Positions 27,375 to 35,911 are shown, numbered from the stretch's first letter. The stretch is DNA of 64,000 bases from Candidatus Gastranaerophilales bacterium (GCA_910587245.1 CAJULX010000002.1:38617-102616), one strand, 5' to 3'. Made by a program: numbers and translations. The notes: a model not told the origin generated them from the letters alone.

Positions 27375-27884
27375 ATGGAAGATATTATTTCAGTAGGCAA
27401 AATTTTAAATTTTCACGGAATACAGGGCATTGCAAAAGCGGGGTATTCCAATTCCGAGATTATTGCAAATTTAAAAAAAGTTTTTCTTTCCCGCGAGGGG
27501 AAAAAAGAATCTTTTACCGTCCAGAAGGTTAATTTCCATAAAAATTTTGCACTTATAAAGTTTAAAGAAATTAACTCAATAGATGAACTTTTGCCATACA
27601 AGGGCTCAAATATCTATATTGATAAAAATGAAGCAAAAAATTCGCTCGATGAAGACGAGTTTTTGATTGAAGATTTAATCGGATTAAACGCTTTTGATAA
27701 CAATGATGATTTAATAGGGATTATTGCTGATGTAAAGACATCTAACGGGAACGATATTTTATGCATAAAGCCTGCCGGCGGCGAAGATAAAGAAATTTTA
27801 ATTCCTTTTGCACGGGAGATTGTCCCTGTTGTGGATATTGCAAAGAAAAAGGTTGTAATTAAACCCATAGAAGGACTTTTATAG
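27375..27884 (+). CDS. rimM: 16S rRNA processing protein RimM
   Basis: RimM binds S19 and helps mature the head of the 30S subunit. The N-terminal barrel opens with ISVGKILNFHGIQGIAKAG, and the PRC-barrel follows (LIEDLIGLNAFDNNDDLIGII, ILIPFAREIVPVVDIAKKKVVI). The length is 169. It begins two bases after typA and ends one base before trmD. The rimM-trmD link is common in bacteria; typA in place of rpsP upstream is less usual. Confidence 0.93.
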   Translation: MEDIISVGKILNFHGIQGIAKAGYSNSEIIANLKKVFLSREGKKESFTVQKVNFHKNFALIKFKEINSIDELLPYKGSNIYIDKNEAKNSLDEDEFLIEDLIGLNAFDNNDDLIGIIADVKTSNGNDILCIKPAGGEDKEILIPFAREIVPVVDIAKKKVVIKPIEGLL

Positions 27885-27885
27885 T

Positions 27886-28569
27886 ATGCGGTACGACGTT
27901 ATAACCTTGTTTCCCGATATTATAAAAGATTATTGCTCTTATTCAATTATGAAAAGAGGAGCTGAAAAAGGTATAATAAGCGTAAATACAGTTAACCCCA
28001 GAAATTTTACGCATGATAAACACAGGCATGTTGATGATACGCCTTACGGAGGGTCATCAGGCATGGTGTTAATGGCTCCGCCTGTGTTTGAGGCATATGA
28101 GAGCATTGAAAGACTTGAAAATTCTGAATTTATAATGCTTACTCCGCAGGGAGAACCCTATAATCAAAAAATTGCAAAGGAATTATCCTCCAAGGAACAG
28201 CTTATACTGCTTTGCGGCAGATATGAAGGCTTTGATGAGAGGATACGTCTCGGGTTAAAACCCAGAGAAATTTCTCTCGGGGATTATGTTTTAACGGGCG
28301 GAGAACTTGGTGCACTCTGCATTATGGACAGTGTTTCAAGGCATCTTGAGGGGTTTTTAAATAAAGAAGAATCTTCATTAAATGACAGTTTCTCGGATGA
28401 GCTTGAAGGAAGGCTTGAACACCCGCAGTATACAAGACCGCAGGAATACAGGGGAATGAAAGTGCCCGAGGTTCTATTAAACGGAAACCATGCGGAAATT
28501 GCAAAATTCAGGAAAGAACAGCAGATTTTAAGGACAAGGGTAAGGCGCCCTGATTTGATAAATGATTAA
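27886..28569 (+). CDS. trmD: tRNA (guanine-37-N1)-methyltransferase TrmD
   Basis: TrmD methylates G37 of tRNAs to prevent frameshifting. It is a SPOUT enzyme with a trefoil knot. Visible are DVITLFPDI, HVDDTPYGGSSGMVL, LLCGRYEGFDERI and SLGDYVLTGGELGALCIMD, with the tRNA-binding helix LEHPQYTRPQEYRGMKVPEVLLNGNH at the C-terminus. The length of 227 is normal. It ends with a four-base convergent overlap with the minus-strand gene at 28566. Confidence 0.97.
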   Translation: MRYDVITLFPDIIKDYCSYSIMKRGAEKGIISVNTVNPRNFTHDKHRHVDDTPYGGSSGMVLMAPPVFEAYESIERLENSEFIMLTPQGEPYNQKIAKELSSKEQLILLCGRYEGFDERIRLGLKPREISLGDYVLTGGELGALCIMDSVSRHLEGFLNKEESSLNDSFSDELEGRLEHPQYTRPQEYRGMKVPEVLLNGNHAEIAKFRKEQQILRTRVRRPDLIND

Positions 28570-29810
28570 TGGGATTTCATTTTAAAATAATCATTTAATA
28601 TTGTATGCCATGTTTCATATGCATCTTGTTCGGCAAAATTTTTCATATATTTTTCTGCAATATATTTTTTAATTTCCTTATCTTCTTTGTCGGATTTACT
28701 CATCAGTATTCTTTGCTCTTCTTGATTTGTATAATATTTCATTCCTTCAAGCAGTTTTTTTACAAATTCATCATTTTCTCTGCTTTGTTTTCTTATCCCG
28801 TAAGCATTTCTATATTTCTTGCATGCTTTTTCGGAACGATATGTACCATCCTGTATGGCTAAAGCCTGTATCATTGTAAACGGATCATGGTGCGTATACA
28901 ATGCCAGTTCCTGTTCTGCATGACGTACTTCATGTCTTACTATATTTACAAGTGAAGCTTTCGAATAGTTTTTTATTGAAGCTGAGTTAAATTTTATAAA
29001 ATCATCTCCGGTTTCTTTATCTACCCCGCATTCTCCGCCTGAACCCGACATATTTTCATCATTTATTATTATAAGTTCGGGTTTTACCCTGTCTAAACCG
29101 ACACCGTCAGTTATTATTTCATAAGATTTTTTAATAAAATCTCCATAGTTTACATTTTCAAGCTCCAAGAGTTTTTCTTTTGATTTATCATCTATATTGA
29201 GCATTTTTACTGCATATAGAAAATCATAATGTTCGAATGCTTTCATAAGGCTTGAGACAGGAACTGAATTTTTAAGTGTTTCAAGCATTATCCCGCCTGT
29301 ATTTAGCGGTGAAGCACCTTTTTTAAAGCCTTTGAGTGAATGTGGTAAAAATGGGAGAGAAAAGGCTAAATCAAGACTGTCTGCACCAAGTTGTTTTATA
29401 TCGTCTTTTAGTATTTCTTTGTCTTCTTTAGAATGTTGCAATGCTTGTTTTGTATGTATTGCTGCATTATGAATACTTACAACGCTGCATCCGATAGTCA
29501 ATATTCCTGCAGTTACTTTATTTGGTATTTTAAGCAATTTTCCGCCTAAAAACGGCAATGCTGTTATTCCTATACGCCCAATAAGTGTAAGCGGGTTTTC
29601 TTTATATATTTCAAAAAGTTCTTTTATTCTTCCTGCAAGCCCTGAACCAAAAAGTTTAGCACCCTCAATAAAACCAATGTCATCAGCTTTTGCAGGTATT
29701 TCAGCGGTTTGGTGTATATTTTTATGATTAATTTCATTATAATTTACGGTATTTTTATTGCCAAATACCGTATTTTGACAGATATAACTTTTTGCAGATA
29801 TTGTATTCAT
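28566..29810 (-). CDS. Unknown protein with HExxH zinc-protease-like motif
   Basis: The 414-residue protein has an N-terminal region without signal peptide and a hydrophobic stretch near residues 80-115 (LIGRIGITALPFLGGKLLKIPNKVTAGILTIGCSVVSIHN). A conserved-looking HEVRH motif is at residues 293-297 (IVRHEVRHAEQE). HExxH in a helix is the zinc site of gluzincins and other metallopeptidases. A third ligand could be in the acidic helix near YTNQEEQRI. The longer frame to 29876 starts at a TTG inside the terminator stem of the upstream gene, so the ATG at 29810 is taken, although it has no clear ribosome site. Function is unknown. Confidence 0.7.
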   Translation of the reverse strand: MNTISAKSYICQNTVFGNKNTVNYNEINHKNIHQTAEIPAKADDIGFIEGAKLFGSGLAGRIKELFEIYKENPLTLIGRIGITALPFLGGKLLKIPNKVTAGILTIGCSVVSIHNAAIHTKQALQHSKEDKEILKDDIKQLGADSLDLAFSLPFLPHSLKGFKKGASPLNTGGIMLETLKNSVPVSSLMKAFEHYDFLYAVKMLNIDDKSKEKLLELENVNYGDFIKKSYEIITDGVGLDRVKPELIIINDENMSGSGGECGVDKETGDDFIKFNSASIKNYSKASLVNIVRHEVRHAEQELALYTHHDPFTMIQALAIQDGTYRSEKACKKYRNAYGIRKQSRENDEFVKKLLEGMKYYTNQEEQRILMSKSDKEDKEIKKYIAEKYMKNFAEQDAYETWHTILNDYFKMKSH

Positions 29811-29860
29811 AAAATGATTTTTTATATTTATAAAAACGTCAAATAAACAATAATTGCGCA

Positions 29861-29919
29861 AAAAAAACGGGCGCAAAGGTTACAAATGCGCCCTTATTGA
29901 AAAGTTGTTCATCTAAAAT
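29861..29919 (-). terminator. Conserved 3' element with terminator hairpin, copy 1 (after prepilin A1)
   Basis: On the minus strand the box TAGATGAACAACTTTTCAAT precedes a hairpin with stem GGGCGCA/TGCGCCC and loop core TGTAACCT (complement 29877-29884), then a run of eight T. The box and loop are identical to those after prepilins B1 and B2, while the stem bases covary. Confidence 0.85.
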
Positions 29920-29959
29920 TTGTTATTATACCGTTTGAGCTGTCTTAATAGCATAAGAA

Positions 29960-32599
29960 TTATAATACGCTCTTATATTCCAATATTACAAAACCGTCAC
30001 CGCCTTTTCCGCCCTTGCCTCCGGTTTTATCGAGCACGGCGCCGCCTCCGCCTCCGCCTCCGAATATGCCGTTACCTCCTGCAGGGTTGGCGGATGTGGA
30101 ATACGGTATACATATACTTTCATATAAAGGAGCCGTAATACTGCTTCCTCCGCACCCGGGGCGCACTGGCCCTGCCGTAATTTCCACCCCGTCATTTGCT
30201 TTAATGCTTTGAGTACAGGCGGTATTTCCGTTTTCATCTTTTGAATTGTATACACAGGCAAGGTATCCGCCCATACCGCCATAGTCATTCGCTCCTTTCT
30301 GCCCCAGCACGATATTCATATTTGATTGAACAAATTCTTTATAAATTTCACTGTAGCTTTCAGGATATTTTGTTTCATCCCCATGATCGCCTGGGTTAAC
30401 ATTTCCTGTTTTGCCTTTTATTCCGCCTTTTGCAGTAAGTGTTACATTTTTACCGCCTGATTTAACGGTTATTGTGGTATCTCCGCCGTTTGAGCCTTCT
30501 CCGCCCTTTCCTATGTTTATAGTCATTTTTCTGTCAGTTCCGTCAAAATTTGTTAATATTTTTTGCGTGAATTCGCCTGCTGTTCCGCCCCCGCCGTTTG
30601 TGCCGCCCCATTCAATGTATATCATACCTGAAGCTCCTGCCGCTCCTGTGCCGTAGGTACTGTCTCCGTTTGTTTGAGAGCCCGAGCCGCCGCCCCCGCC
30701 TGCACCGTAATATACAGCATTGGGCGTACCGCCGTTTTTGATGGAATTTCCGCCGTATCCGCCCTGTAATACTTCCCCTTTTATATTTTGGGAAGAGCCT
30801 CCTCCTCCGCCGTATCCTATATTTGCCGAATCAGATGCAAGATAGCCGTCGCCTCCCTGTGCTTGAGAATTATTTATTCTGTAATCAACCCCCGTCCAGT
30901 TTGTTCCGATATTGGGGTTTCTGTATCCGCCCCCTGTTGAAGCTGCAGCTGATGAACTTGAGTATTCTCCGCTGTATCCTCCTGCCGCGGATATAATTGA
31001 AGGGCTTGATACGGTATTTCCTCTTCTTATATGTGTAGCTCCGCCTGTATTACCGTTTGCACCTGCCGTATTTTGTACGGCACCGCCTTTACCTATTTCA
31101 AAATATAAGGTTTCATTAGGGGTTACGGCTATTTCATTTACGGTTATCTGGCCTGCACCGCCGCCCCCGCCCCCGTTAGACGGGATATAATATTCGCATT
31201 TAAGACCGTTAGACACTTTTGCTGCAGAATACCATAAATGGATAGCACCGGGTTTGCCTCCGTTACAGTTATTGGCACCAAAGATAGAGTTAAGGCTGCC
31301 TCTTCCACCTCCTATGCCGCCGATGCCCCCGCCACCTCCGCCGCCGTAGCTGTTAAACTCGCTGGAATTGCCACCAGCTACACCTGCAGCATAACCACTT
31401 GCACCAGAACCAACACGACGTGTAGTGCCACTCATATAAGCTCCACCTCCCCCTAATCCTGCTGATGAACCACCACCACGACCACCTGTGCCGCCTTGGC
31501 CGAATGCACCTGTATTACTACGGTTGCCATGTACAAAGCCACCACCACCCCCACCACCGGAAATTTGAAAAATAATATTACCGGAAATACTTCCGCCTGT
31601 TGCTCCGCCTCCGCCTCCGCCGCCCCCGCTATCAGTACAACAGCCAGTTGTCCATTTACTCCAACCTTGTCCGCCAGCTTGACCGTTTAATCCTGTAAAA
31701 CCTACCCCGCCTGCACCACCAGAAGAATATTTGGTTACATTTAAAGTACCGCTACCGCAATAATTATTACTTGCATTAGCACCACCAGCACCAATTCCCA
31801 ATGAAATATTGGAGGCTACAGTCGTATTATTTAAACTAGTGTTATTTATATACCCGCCTGAACCTCCTAAAGCTTCACCTCCGCCACCGTTACCTCCTCC
31901 GCCCCCGCATGCGGTTACCTTACTTAATGTTATATTTATATCATCAAGAAACTTGCTAAATTTAGCATTAGGAGCAATTGTTGTATTATTGGATACAATA
32001 GTCCAATTGCTTGAAATATTTGAAGTACTGCATTTTGTATCAAGAGCGGGTGTTTTATAACTATCAGGAGGCGTAATGCTGTTTGCAAATGTATAACTTC
32101 CTGCAGTTAATATTTCTCCTTCAGCATTATTTAAAGCAGGAATATCGGCATATGCTAAAGTTTTCTCTCTTCCGCCTGAGGCTCCGCCCCCGCCCCCGCC
32201 TACCATAAATACGCGGAGTTTAGTTACATCTTTAGGCACGGTAAAAGCTTGAGATGTTGTAAATGTTTTGCTTCCGTAAAGAGCGTCTCCTCCTGCTCCG
32301 CCTCCGCCCATCATGGTAAACGTTATTTTATTTGTATCGTTTGGAATATTAAATATCTGCGGTTCCGCCGCATCCGTAAATATTGTAATTATATTGTCTT
32401 TTTCATAGTTTGAAGATTCGCTCATTACTTTTAGTTCATGATCTGCCATGCGGCGGGTCATAACGGGAGCAAGCGCTGCAAGAAGCAATGAAGCGACAAG
32501 AAGCGCCATAAGCATTTCAACCAGGGAAAATGCTGTTTTGAACACGTTATTGTTAATATATTCAGCCCGATAATGATATGTTGTTTTATTTTTTGTCAT
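29960..32599 (-). CDS. Giant glycine-rich protein with type IV prepilin N-terminus (type A, copy 1)
   Basis: The 879-residue protein has a 23-residue basic leader ending in KTA, then FSLVEMLMALLVASLLLAALAPVMTRRM. This is a prepilin cleavage and membrane helix with Phe at +1 and Glu at +5 (F24, E28) but Ala, not Gly, at -1. After about 60 residues comes a glycine-rich domain that opens with FTVPKDVTKLRVFMVGGGGGG, like the polyglycine domains of phage tail tips and bacterial adhesins. It ends in GKGGKGGDGFVILEY. Cysteines are spread in pairs. It resembles the partial gene at 62431 over its whole visible length. An AAGGAG site precedes the start, and a divergent XRE gene lies 131 bases upstream. 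A role as surface-displayed pseudopilin or adhesin is inferred. Confidence 0.85.
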   Translation of the reverse strand: MTKNKTTYHYRAEYINNNVFKTAFSLVEMLMALLVASLLLAALAPVMTRRMADHELKVMSESSNYEKDNIITIFTDAAEPQIFNIPNDTNKITFTMMGGGGAGGDALYGSKTFTTSQAFTVPKDVTKLRVFMVGGGGGGASGGREKTLAYADIPALNNAEGEILTAGSYTFANSITPPDSYKTPALDTKCSTSNISSNWTIVSNNTTIAPNAKFSKFLDDINITLSKVTACGGGGGNGGGGEALGGSGGYINNTSLNNTTVASNISLGIGAGGANASNNYCGSGTLNVTKYSSGGAGGVGFTGLNGQAGGQGWSKWTTGCCTDSGGGGGGGGATGGSISGNIIFQISGGGGGGGFVHGNRSNTGAFGQGGTGGRGGGSSAGLGGGGAYMSGTTRRVGSGASGYAAGVAGGNSSEFNSYGGGGGGGIGGIGGGRGSLNSIFGANNCNGGKPGAIHLWYSAAKVSNGLKCEYYIPSNGGGGGGAGQITVNEIAVTPNETLYFEIGKGGAVQNTAGANGNTGGATHIRRGNTVSSPSIISAAGGYSGEYSSSSAAASTGGGYRNPNIGTNWTGVDYRINNSQAQGGDGYLASDSANIGYGGGGGSSQNIKGEVLQGGYGGNSIKNGGTPNAVYYGAGGGGGSGSQTNGDSTYGTGAAGASGMIYIEWGGTNGGGGTAGEFTQKILTNFDGTDRKMTINIGKGGEGSNGGDTTITVKSGGKNVTLTAKGGIKGKTGNVNPGDHGDETKYPESYSEIYKEFVQSNMNIVLGQKGANDYGGMGGYLACVYNSKDENGNTACTQSIKANDGVEITAGPVRPGCGGSSITAPLYESICIPYSTSANPAGGNGIFGGGGGGGAVLDKTGGKGGKGGDGFVILEYKSVL
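32451..32539 (-). repeat. 89-bp identical repeat coding for the prepilin helix, copy in A1
   Basis: This stretch is base-for-base identical to 35396-35484 in the neighbouring prepilin gene B1. It encodes the segment from KTAFSLVE to PVMTRRM. Flanking coding sequence differs at once on both sides. Prepilins B2 and A2 encode nearly the same peptide with many silent differences. Confidence 0.9.
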
Positions 32600-32624
32600 G
32601 TTTTTCTCCTTCCGCCATTATTCT

Positions 32625-32659
32625 ATTATAAATTTTAAAACATGTAAACCCATGTGGGT
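32625..32659 (-). promoter_or_regulatory. Promoter and candidate operator of prepilin A1
   Basis: On the minus strand a perfect TATAAT (32625-32630) is preceded at the -35 distance by ATGGGT. The inverted repeat ACCCA-TG-TGGGT (32648-32659) covers that -35 position. ACATG/CATGT (32640-32655) forms an overlapping repeat. The divergent XRE gene next to it is the obvious candidate regulator. Confidence 0.5.
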
Positions 32660-32730
32660 AAAGAAAATTAGCCATATTTTGTAGAAAATATTCGACAGAT
32701 AAAAGATTACTTGCATTCTAAAATTTTTAT

Positions 32731-32940
32731 ATGGGCATTAAAGCACTACAGAATGAAATAGGCAGACGATTAAAACACTTAAGGCTTGAAAAAGAACTCT
32801 CTCAGGAAGCAGTTGCATTTGAAGTTGAAATTTCAAGAGATCACCTTTCAAATATTGAAAACGGCAAACACCCCATTAACATTAAAACCCTATACAAACT
32901 TGCTGAATTTTTCGGGGTAGAAATGAAGTATTTTTTTTAG
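32731..32940 (+). CDS. XRE-type mini-regulator divergent to prepilin A1
   Basis: The 69-residue protein is almost only a helix-turn-helix (IGRRLKHLRLEKELSQEAVAFEVEISRDHLSNIENGKHPINIKTLYKLAEFFGV), with no sensor domain. It sits between prepilin genes A1 and B1, head to head with A1 and tail to tail with B1. The intergenic region contains inverted repeats over the A1 -35 box. It probably represses or activates A1 and itself. It is distinct from the AbrB-like and ribbon-helix-helix regulators at the other prepilin genes. Confidence 0.85.
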   Translation: MGIKALQNEIGRRLKHLRLEKELSQEAVAFEVEISRDHLSNIENGKHPINIKTLYKLAEFFGVEMKYFF

Positions 32941-32966
32941 ATTATTGTGCGGATAAAATTTATAGG

Positions 32967-33023
32967 AAAAAAACGGCGCGTAGGTTACAAAACGCGCCGA
33001 TTGAAAAGTTGTTCATCTAAAAT
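32967..33023 (-). terminator. Conserved 3' element with terminator hairpin, copy 2 (after prepilin B1)
   Basis: On the minus strand the same 20-base box TAGATGAACAACTTTTCAAT is followed by an 8-bp stem CGGCGCGT/ACGCGCCG (32974-32981 with 32992-32999) around the loop TGTAACCT and seven T. It starts only a few bases after the B1 stop codon. Confidence 0.85.
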
Positions 33024-33027
33024 TTTA

Positions 33028-35538
33028 TTAAGGTGTTTGATTTTGGCTCCAGTCGCCAAAATATATGAATGCATATCCGCCCATACCCTTTGCACCTCCT
33101 GAGGCTTCGGGGGCTGCGCCGCTTTTCCATCCGCCTCCGCCACCGCCTGTGGCTCCGGGTGCAAAATTTTGTATTATGTCGCTTATTACAGTGTCTGAAA
33201 TCAAAACATCATTTAATGCACGGGTTAAATTTAGCGGAATGATTGAAGTTGAAGTACATTCCCATTTTGTATTTTCGTTAATTTTAATATCGTTTGCATT
33301 TAAACCTCCGCAGGGTTTTCCGTTCATTGTGCCGTCAGTATGCGCAAGAGGAGAAATTACGGGGTTAATTCCGCCGTTTCCGCCGTATGCTGAAATATAA
33401 TCAGAGCTTGTAATACCCTCGCTTCCTTTTGTATCATCAACTTTTTTCGGGAAATATTCATTATTAGGGATAGTTGTGCCGCTTGCAATTCGGCTTCCTT
33501 CTCCCGCTTTGCCTGCAATCGGCTGTGTGTTGGTATCGGGGCTGCCTTTTAGCGCACCTTCACCTCCTCCTCCGCCGAGTATTTCAAATTTTGTAATCAT
33601 TTTATCGTTCCTTGTTAATTCAACGCATGAATTTCCGCCATCTGCGCCTTTAGTGCCTATATTTCCGCCGTTTCCGCCATGTCCTACCTGAATTTTAAAA
33701 TAATCACCGGGGCGCACCTGTACTCCTTTAATATGTGCAACGGTTCCTGCGGCTCCCCCGCCGCCTCCTGCACCCGGAAAGCTTACTCTATGTGTTGCAT
33801 ATATTCTTCCGCCTGCGCCGTCTCCTCCTTTTCCGCAGGTGAGCGTGCCTTTGTCGTAATGGCAGTTTCCGCCCGAGCCTCCGCCTCCCGCAATTATTGC
33901 ATCTGTTCCGTTTATTAAATCACTGCTTTCGCCTGATTGGGGATAAATTCTTGAGCCTTGTAATGAACCGTCGCCCCAAGCGGCGCGTGCACCATAACCT
34001 GTGCTTGCATATGATATGCCTATATTGCCGCCTCCGCCGTTTTCACCGATATTAAATACTGCATTGGGCAAATCGGCGCAGCTTATATTTTTTTCCGTTG
34101 TATATTCAGGGTTTGTAATATCCAAATATTTACAGCTGTTTAATGAAGCTGTTTTTCCGCCTTTGCCTGCATATGTTGTATCTGCACCTCCGCCCCCGCT
34201 TAAGGCACCGGGGATTGTGACGCGCCAGACGGTATTATTATTTGAATCAAGTATTTCGGCGTAAGAATGCGTGCCTGCAACTCCGCCGCCGGTATTTTTC
34301 GGACTGCCGCCTTTTCCGCCGTTTCCCGCAAAGGTTTTCAGGGTGGCATCTCCTTGTTCTGTTGCTTTGATTAAGACGGCGGACGGTACTTTAAGTTTTG
34401 CAAAGAGCCCCGAAGCGCCTCCGCCTCCTGTATAGCGGTCGTAGGTGTCTGAAAGAACACAACGAACGGAACTTGGCTGTTCATCAAAAGTTCCGCTGGT
34501 ATAACTCCATTTTGTACTATCATATTTTATCCAATTTGATTTTTGAAGATAATAATAACTTGTTTTATCTGATGACCATACTTCATAAGTATCTGCATTT
34601 AAACCTTTGTAAACGGTGGCGCTGCTTGGAGAGCATGCAGCAAGGCCAAAATCTTTATAATAATCACACAGTGCAATTGTTTTCCATACGTTTATATTAT
34701 TCCATTTAGAAAGCTCATCCATTGTGGGTAATCTCCAATTGCTTCCTGTTGAAGATTTTAGATTTTCGCAGGCAATGACGGCTGCAGAATGTATGCACCC
34801 CCATCTTTTACAACCGCTGTATACATAAGGATAATTTGTACTTGTATCGCTACATGTGCTGTTTGTGTAATTGTTCCAACAGCCGTTTGTGCCGTTAGTA
34901 CCTACTTTTTGATTAAATTTGGTAACACATAACCCGATGCCGTCATATGTTGCCCAGTCTCTGTGTCCGTCAGTATCCGTTCCTGTTGAACCGAGAACTT
35001 TGCAGTTTGTTTTATTCGGGGCAGTGCCTACCTTTCCGTTGCCGCCTCCCCCGCCGGAGCCGCCGCCAACAAGGTAAACCCACATAGTATGGCTTGCTTT
35101 AGAAAATTTGGTACTTTGAACAGAACCGCCGCCTGTTGTATTTGCGCCGCTTCCGCCTGTGTATGCGGGCATCAGCGTGTAATCAAGAGTGCCGTTTGAA
35201 GCTTCTGCGGCACCCCCGCCGCCTCCCCCGCCGCTTGCCATAATAATATTTGCACTGTATGTATTATCAGGTACAGCGCAGCCTTCTTCGGGGGTTTCTT
35301 TTTTAATGAGGCTTGAGCCGTTATTTACATAGGCACAGTATACTTTCGGGATAAACGCTCCCCCTGTGCCTGAAATTGTAACATTATCAGTCATACGGCG
35401 GGTCATAACGGGAGCAAGCGCTGCAAGAAGCAATGAAGCGACAAGAAGCGCCATAAGCATTTCAACCAGGGAAAATGCTGTTTTTTGACATGCGGACGGT
35501 TTATCGTGCCGAGCATTTGTAATATTTGTTTTGTGCAT
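33028..35538 (-). CDS. Giant glycine-rich prepilin-like protein with Lcl_C-like module (type B, copy 1)
   Basis: The 836-residue protein has a 21-residue leader, then FSLVEMLMALLVASLLLAALAPVMTRRM with Ala at -1, Phe22 at +1 and Glu26 at +5. The region after the helix (ISGTGG) differs from type A. Residues about 180-365 are a cysteine-rich module containing NWRLPTMDELSKW (W268), EVWSSDKTSYYY and SSVRCVLS (C360). This order resembles DUF1566/Lcl_C domains, which have a C-type-lectin-like fold and occur in adhesins. Polyglycine stretches flank it and fill the rest. It starts with an AAAGGA site. It is the homologue of the gene at 59480 and lies upstream of A1 in the same direction. Confidence 0.85.
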   Translation of the reverse strand: MHKTNITNARHDKPSACQKTAFSLVEMLMALLVASLLLAALAPVMTRRMTDNVTISGTGGAFIPKVYCAYVNNGSSLIKKETPEEGCAVPDNTYSANIIMASGGGGGGGAAEASNGTLDYTLMPAYTGGSGANTTGGGSVQSTKFSKASHTMWVYLVGGGSGGGGGNGKVGTAPNKTNCKVLGSTGTDTDGHRDWATYDGIGLCVTKFNQKVGTNGTNGCWNNYTNSTCSDTSTNYPYVYSGCKRWGCIHSAAVIACENLKSSTGSNWRLPTMDELSKWNNINVWKTIALCDYYKDFGLAACSPSSATVYKGLNADTYEVWSSDKTSYYYLQKSNWIKYDSTKWSYTSGTFDEQPSSVRCVLSDTYDRYTGGGGASGLFAKLKVPSAVLIKATEQGDATLKTFAGNGGKGGSPKNTGGGVAGTHSYAEILDSNNNTVWRVTIPGALSGGGGADTTYAGKGGKTASLNSCKYLDITNPEYTTEKNISCADLPNAVFNIGENGGGGNIGISYASTGYGARAAWGDGSLQGSRIYPQSGESSDLINGTDAIIAGGGGSGGNCHYDKGTLTCGKGGDGAGGRIYATHRVSFPGAGGGGGAAGTVAHIKGVQVRPGDYFKIQVGHGGNGGNIGTKGADGGNSCVELTRNDKMITKFEILGGGGGEGALKGSPDTNTQPIAGKAGEGSRIASGTTIPNNEYFPKKVDDTKGSEGITSSDYISAYGGNGGINPVISPLAHTDGTMNGKPCGGLNANDIKINENTKWECTSTSIIPLNLTRALNDVLISDTVISDIIQNFAPGATGGGGGGWKSGAAPEASGGAKGMGGYAFIYFGDWSQNQTP
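35396..35484 (-). repeat. 89-bp identical repeat coding for the prepilin helix, copy in B1
   Basis: This stretch is identical to 32451-32539 in A1, as described there. The two genes are otherwise strongly diverged, pointing to gene conversion or a recombination-made junction. Confidence 0.9.
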
Positions 35539-35599
35539 TTTGTTCCTTTCATATTTTCAAGGTGATTAGTTTTGACTTAATGCAAACTTTACCCGTTTG

Positions 35600-35652
35600 G
35601 GCAATTTTTAAAGTTGCCAAATCATTATACAATTTTATATTATTAATTTCAA
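35600..35652 (-). promoter_or_regulatory. Promoter and candidate operator of prepilin B1
   Basis: On the minus strand TTGAAA (35647-35652), 17 bases and a perfect TATAAT (35624-35629) form a near-consensus promoter. An inverted repeat GGCAA/TTGCC (35600-35604 and 35614-35618) lies at the predicted transcription start. A perfect palindrome ATTAGCTAAT at 35686-35695 lies between this promoter and the divergent AbrB-like gene. Confidence 0.6.
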
Positions 35653-35725
35653 CATGGTTATAAAATTATTTAGTCATTTTTAATAATTAGCTAATAAAAT
35701 AATTTATCGATAATATATAGATATA

Positions 35726-35911
35726 ATGAGAAAGAAATTAGTTAAATCACAAAATTCAAAAGGCAGCAAATCATACAGTGTAACAATTCCGCCCGCATTA
35801 TTGGAATTAATCGGCTGTAATTTGGAAAATCTTGATAACACTACAATTGACATTACTTTTGATACAAAAATTAAAAAAATTATAATTTCTGACCCCAGAG
35901 TTTCAGAATAA
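35726..35911 (+). CDS. AbrB/SpoVT-like DNA-binding protein divergent to prepilin B1
   Basis: The 61-residue protein has one swapped-hairpin-type domain (KGSKSYSVTIPPALLELIGC, then TTIDITFDTKIKKIIIS). This matches the AbrB/MazE-like pattern of a transition-state regulator or antitoxin; no toxin gene is beside it. A TATAAT motif overlaps its ATG (35722-35727), so the transcript may be leaderless from an upstream promoter or the motif is chance. It lies head to head with B1, as the other small regulators do with their prepilin genes. Confidence 0.7.
   Translation: MRKKLVKSQNSKGSKSYSVTIPPALLELIGCNLENLDNTTIDITFDTKIKKIIISDPRVSE

Noticed and set aside
29811..29876. Upstream extension of the HExxH protein from a TTG at 29876
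   Set aside because: It starts inside the stem of the A1 terminator and gives an implausible hydrophobic leader.
29986..35300. Long proline- and alanine-rich open frames opposite the glycine-rich genes, also near 59683-61757 and 63379-63817
   Set aside because: They are complements of GGN codons (proline/alanine/threonine-like readings), have no ribosome sites and mirror the real genes.
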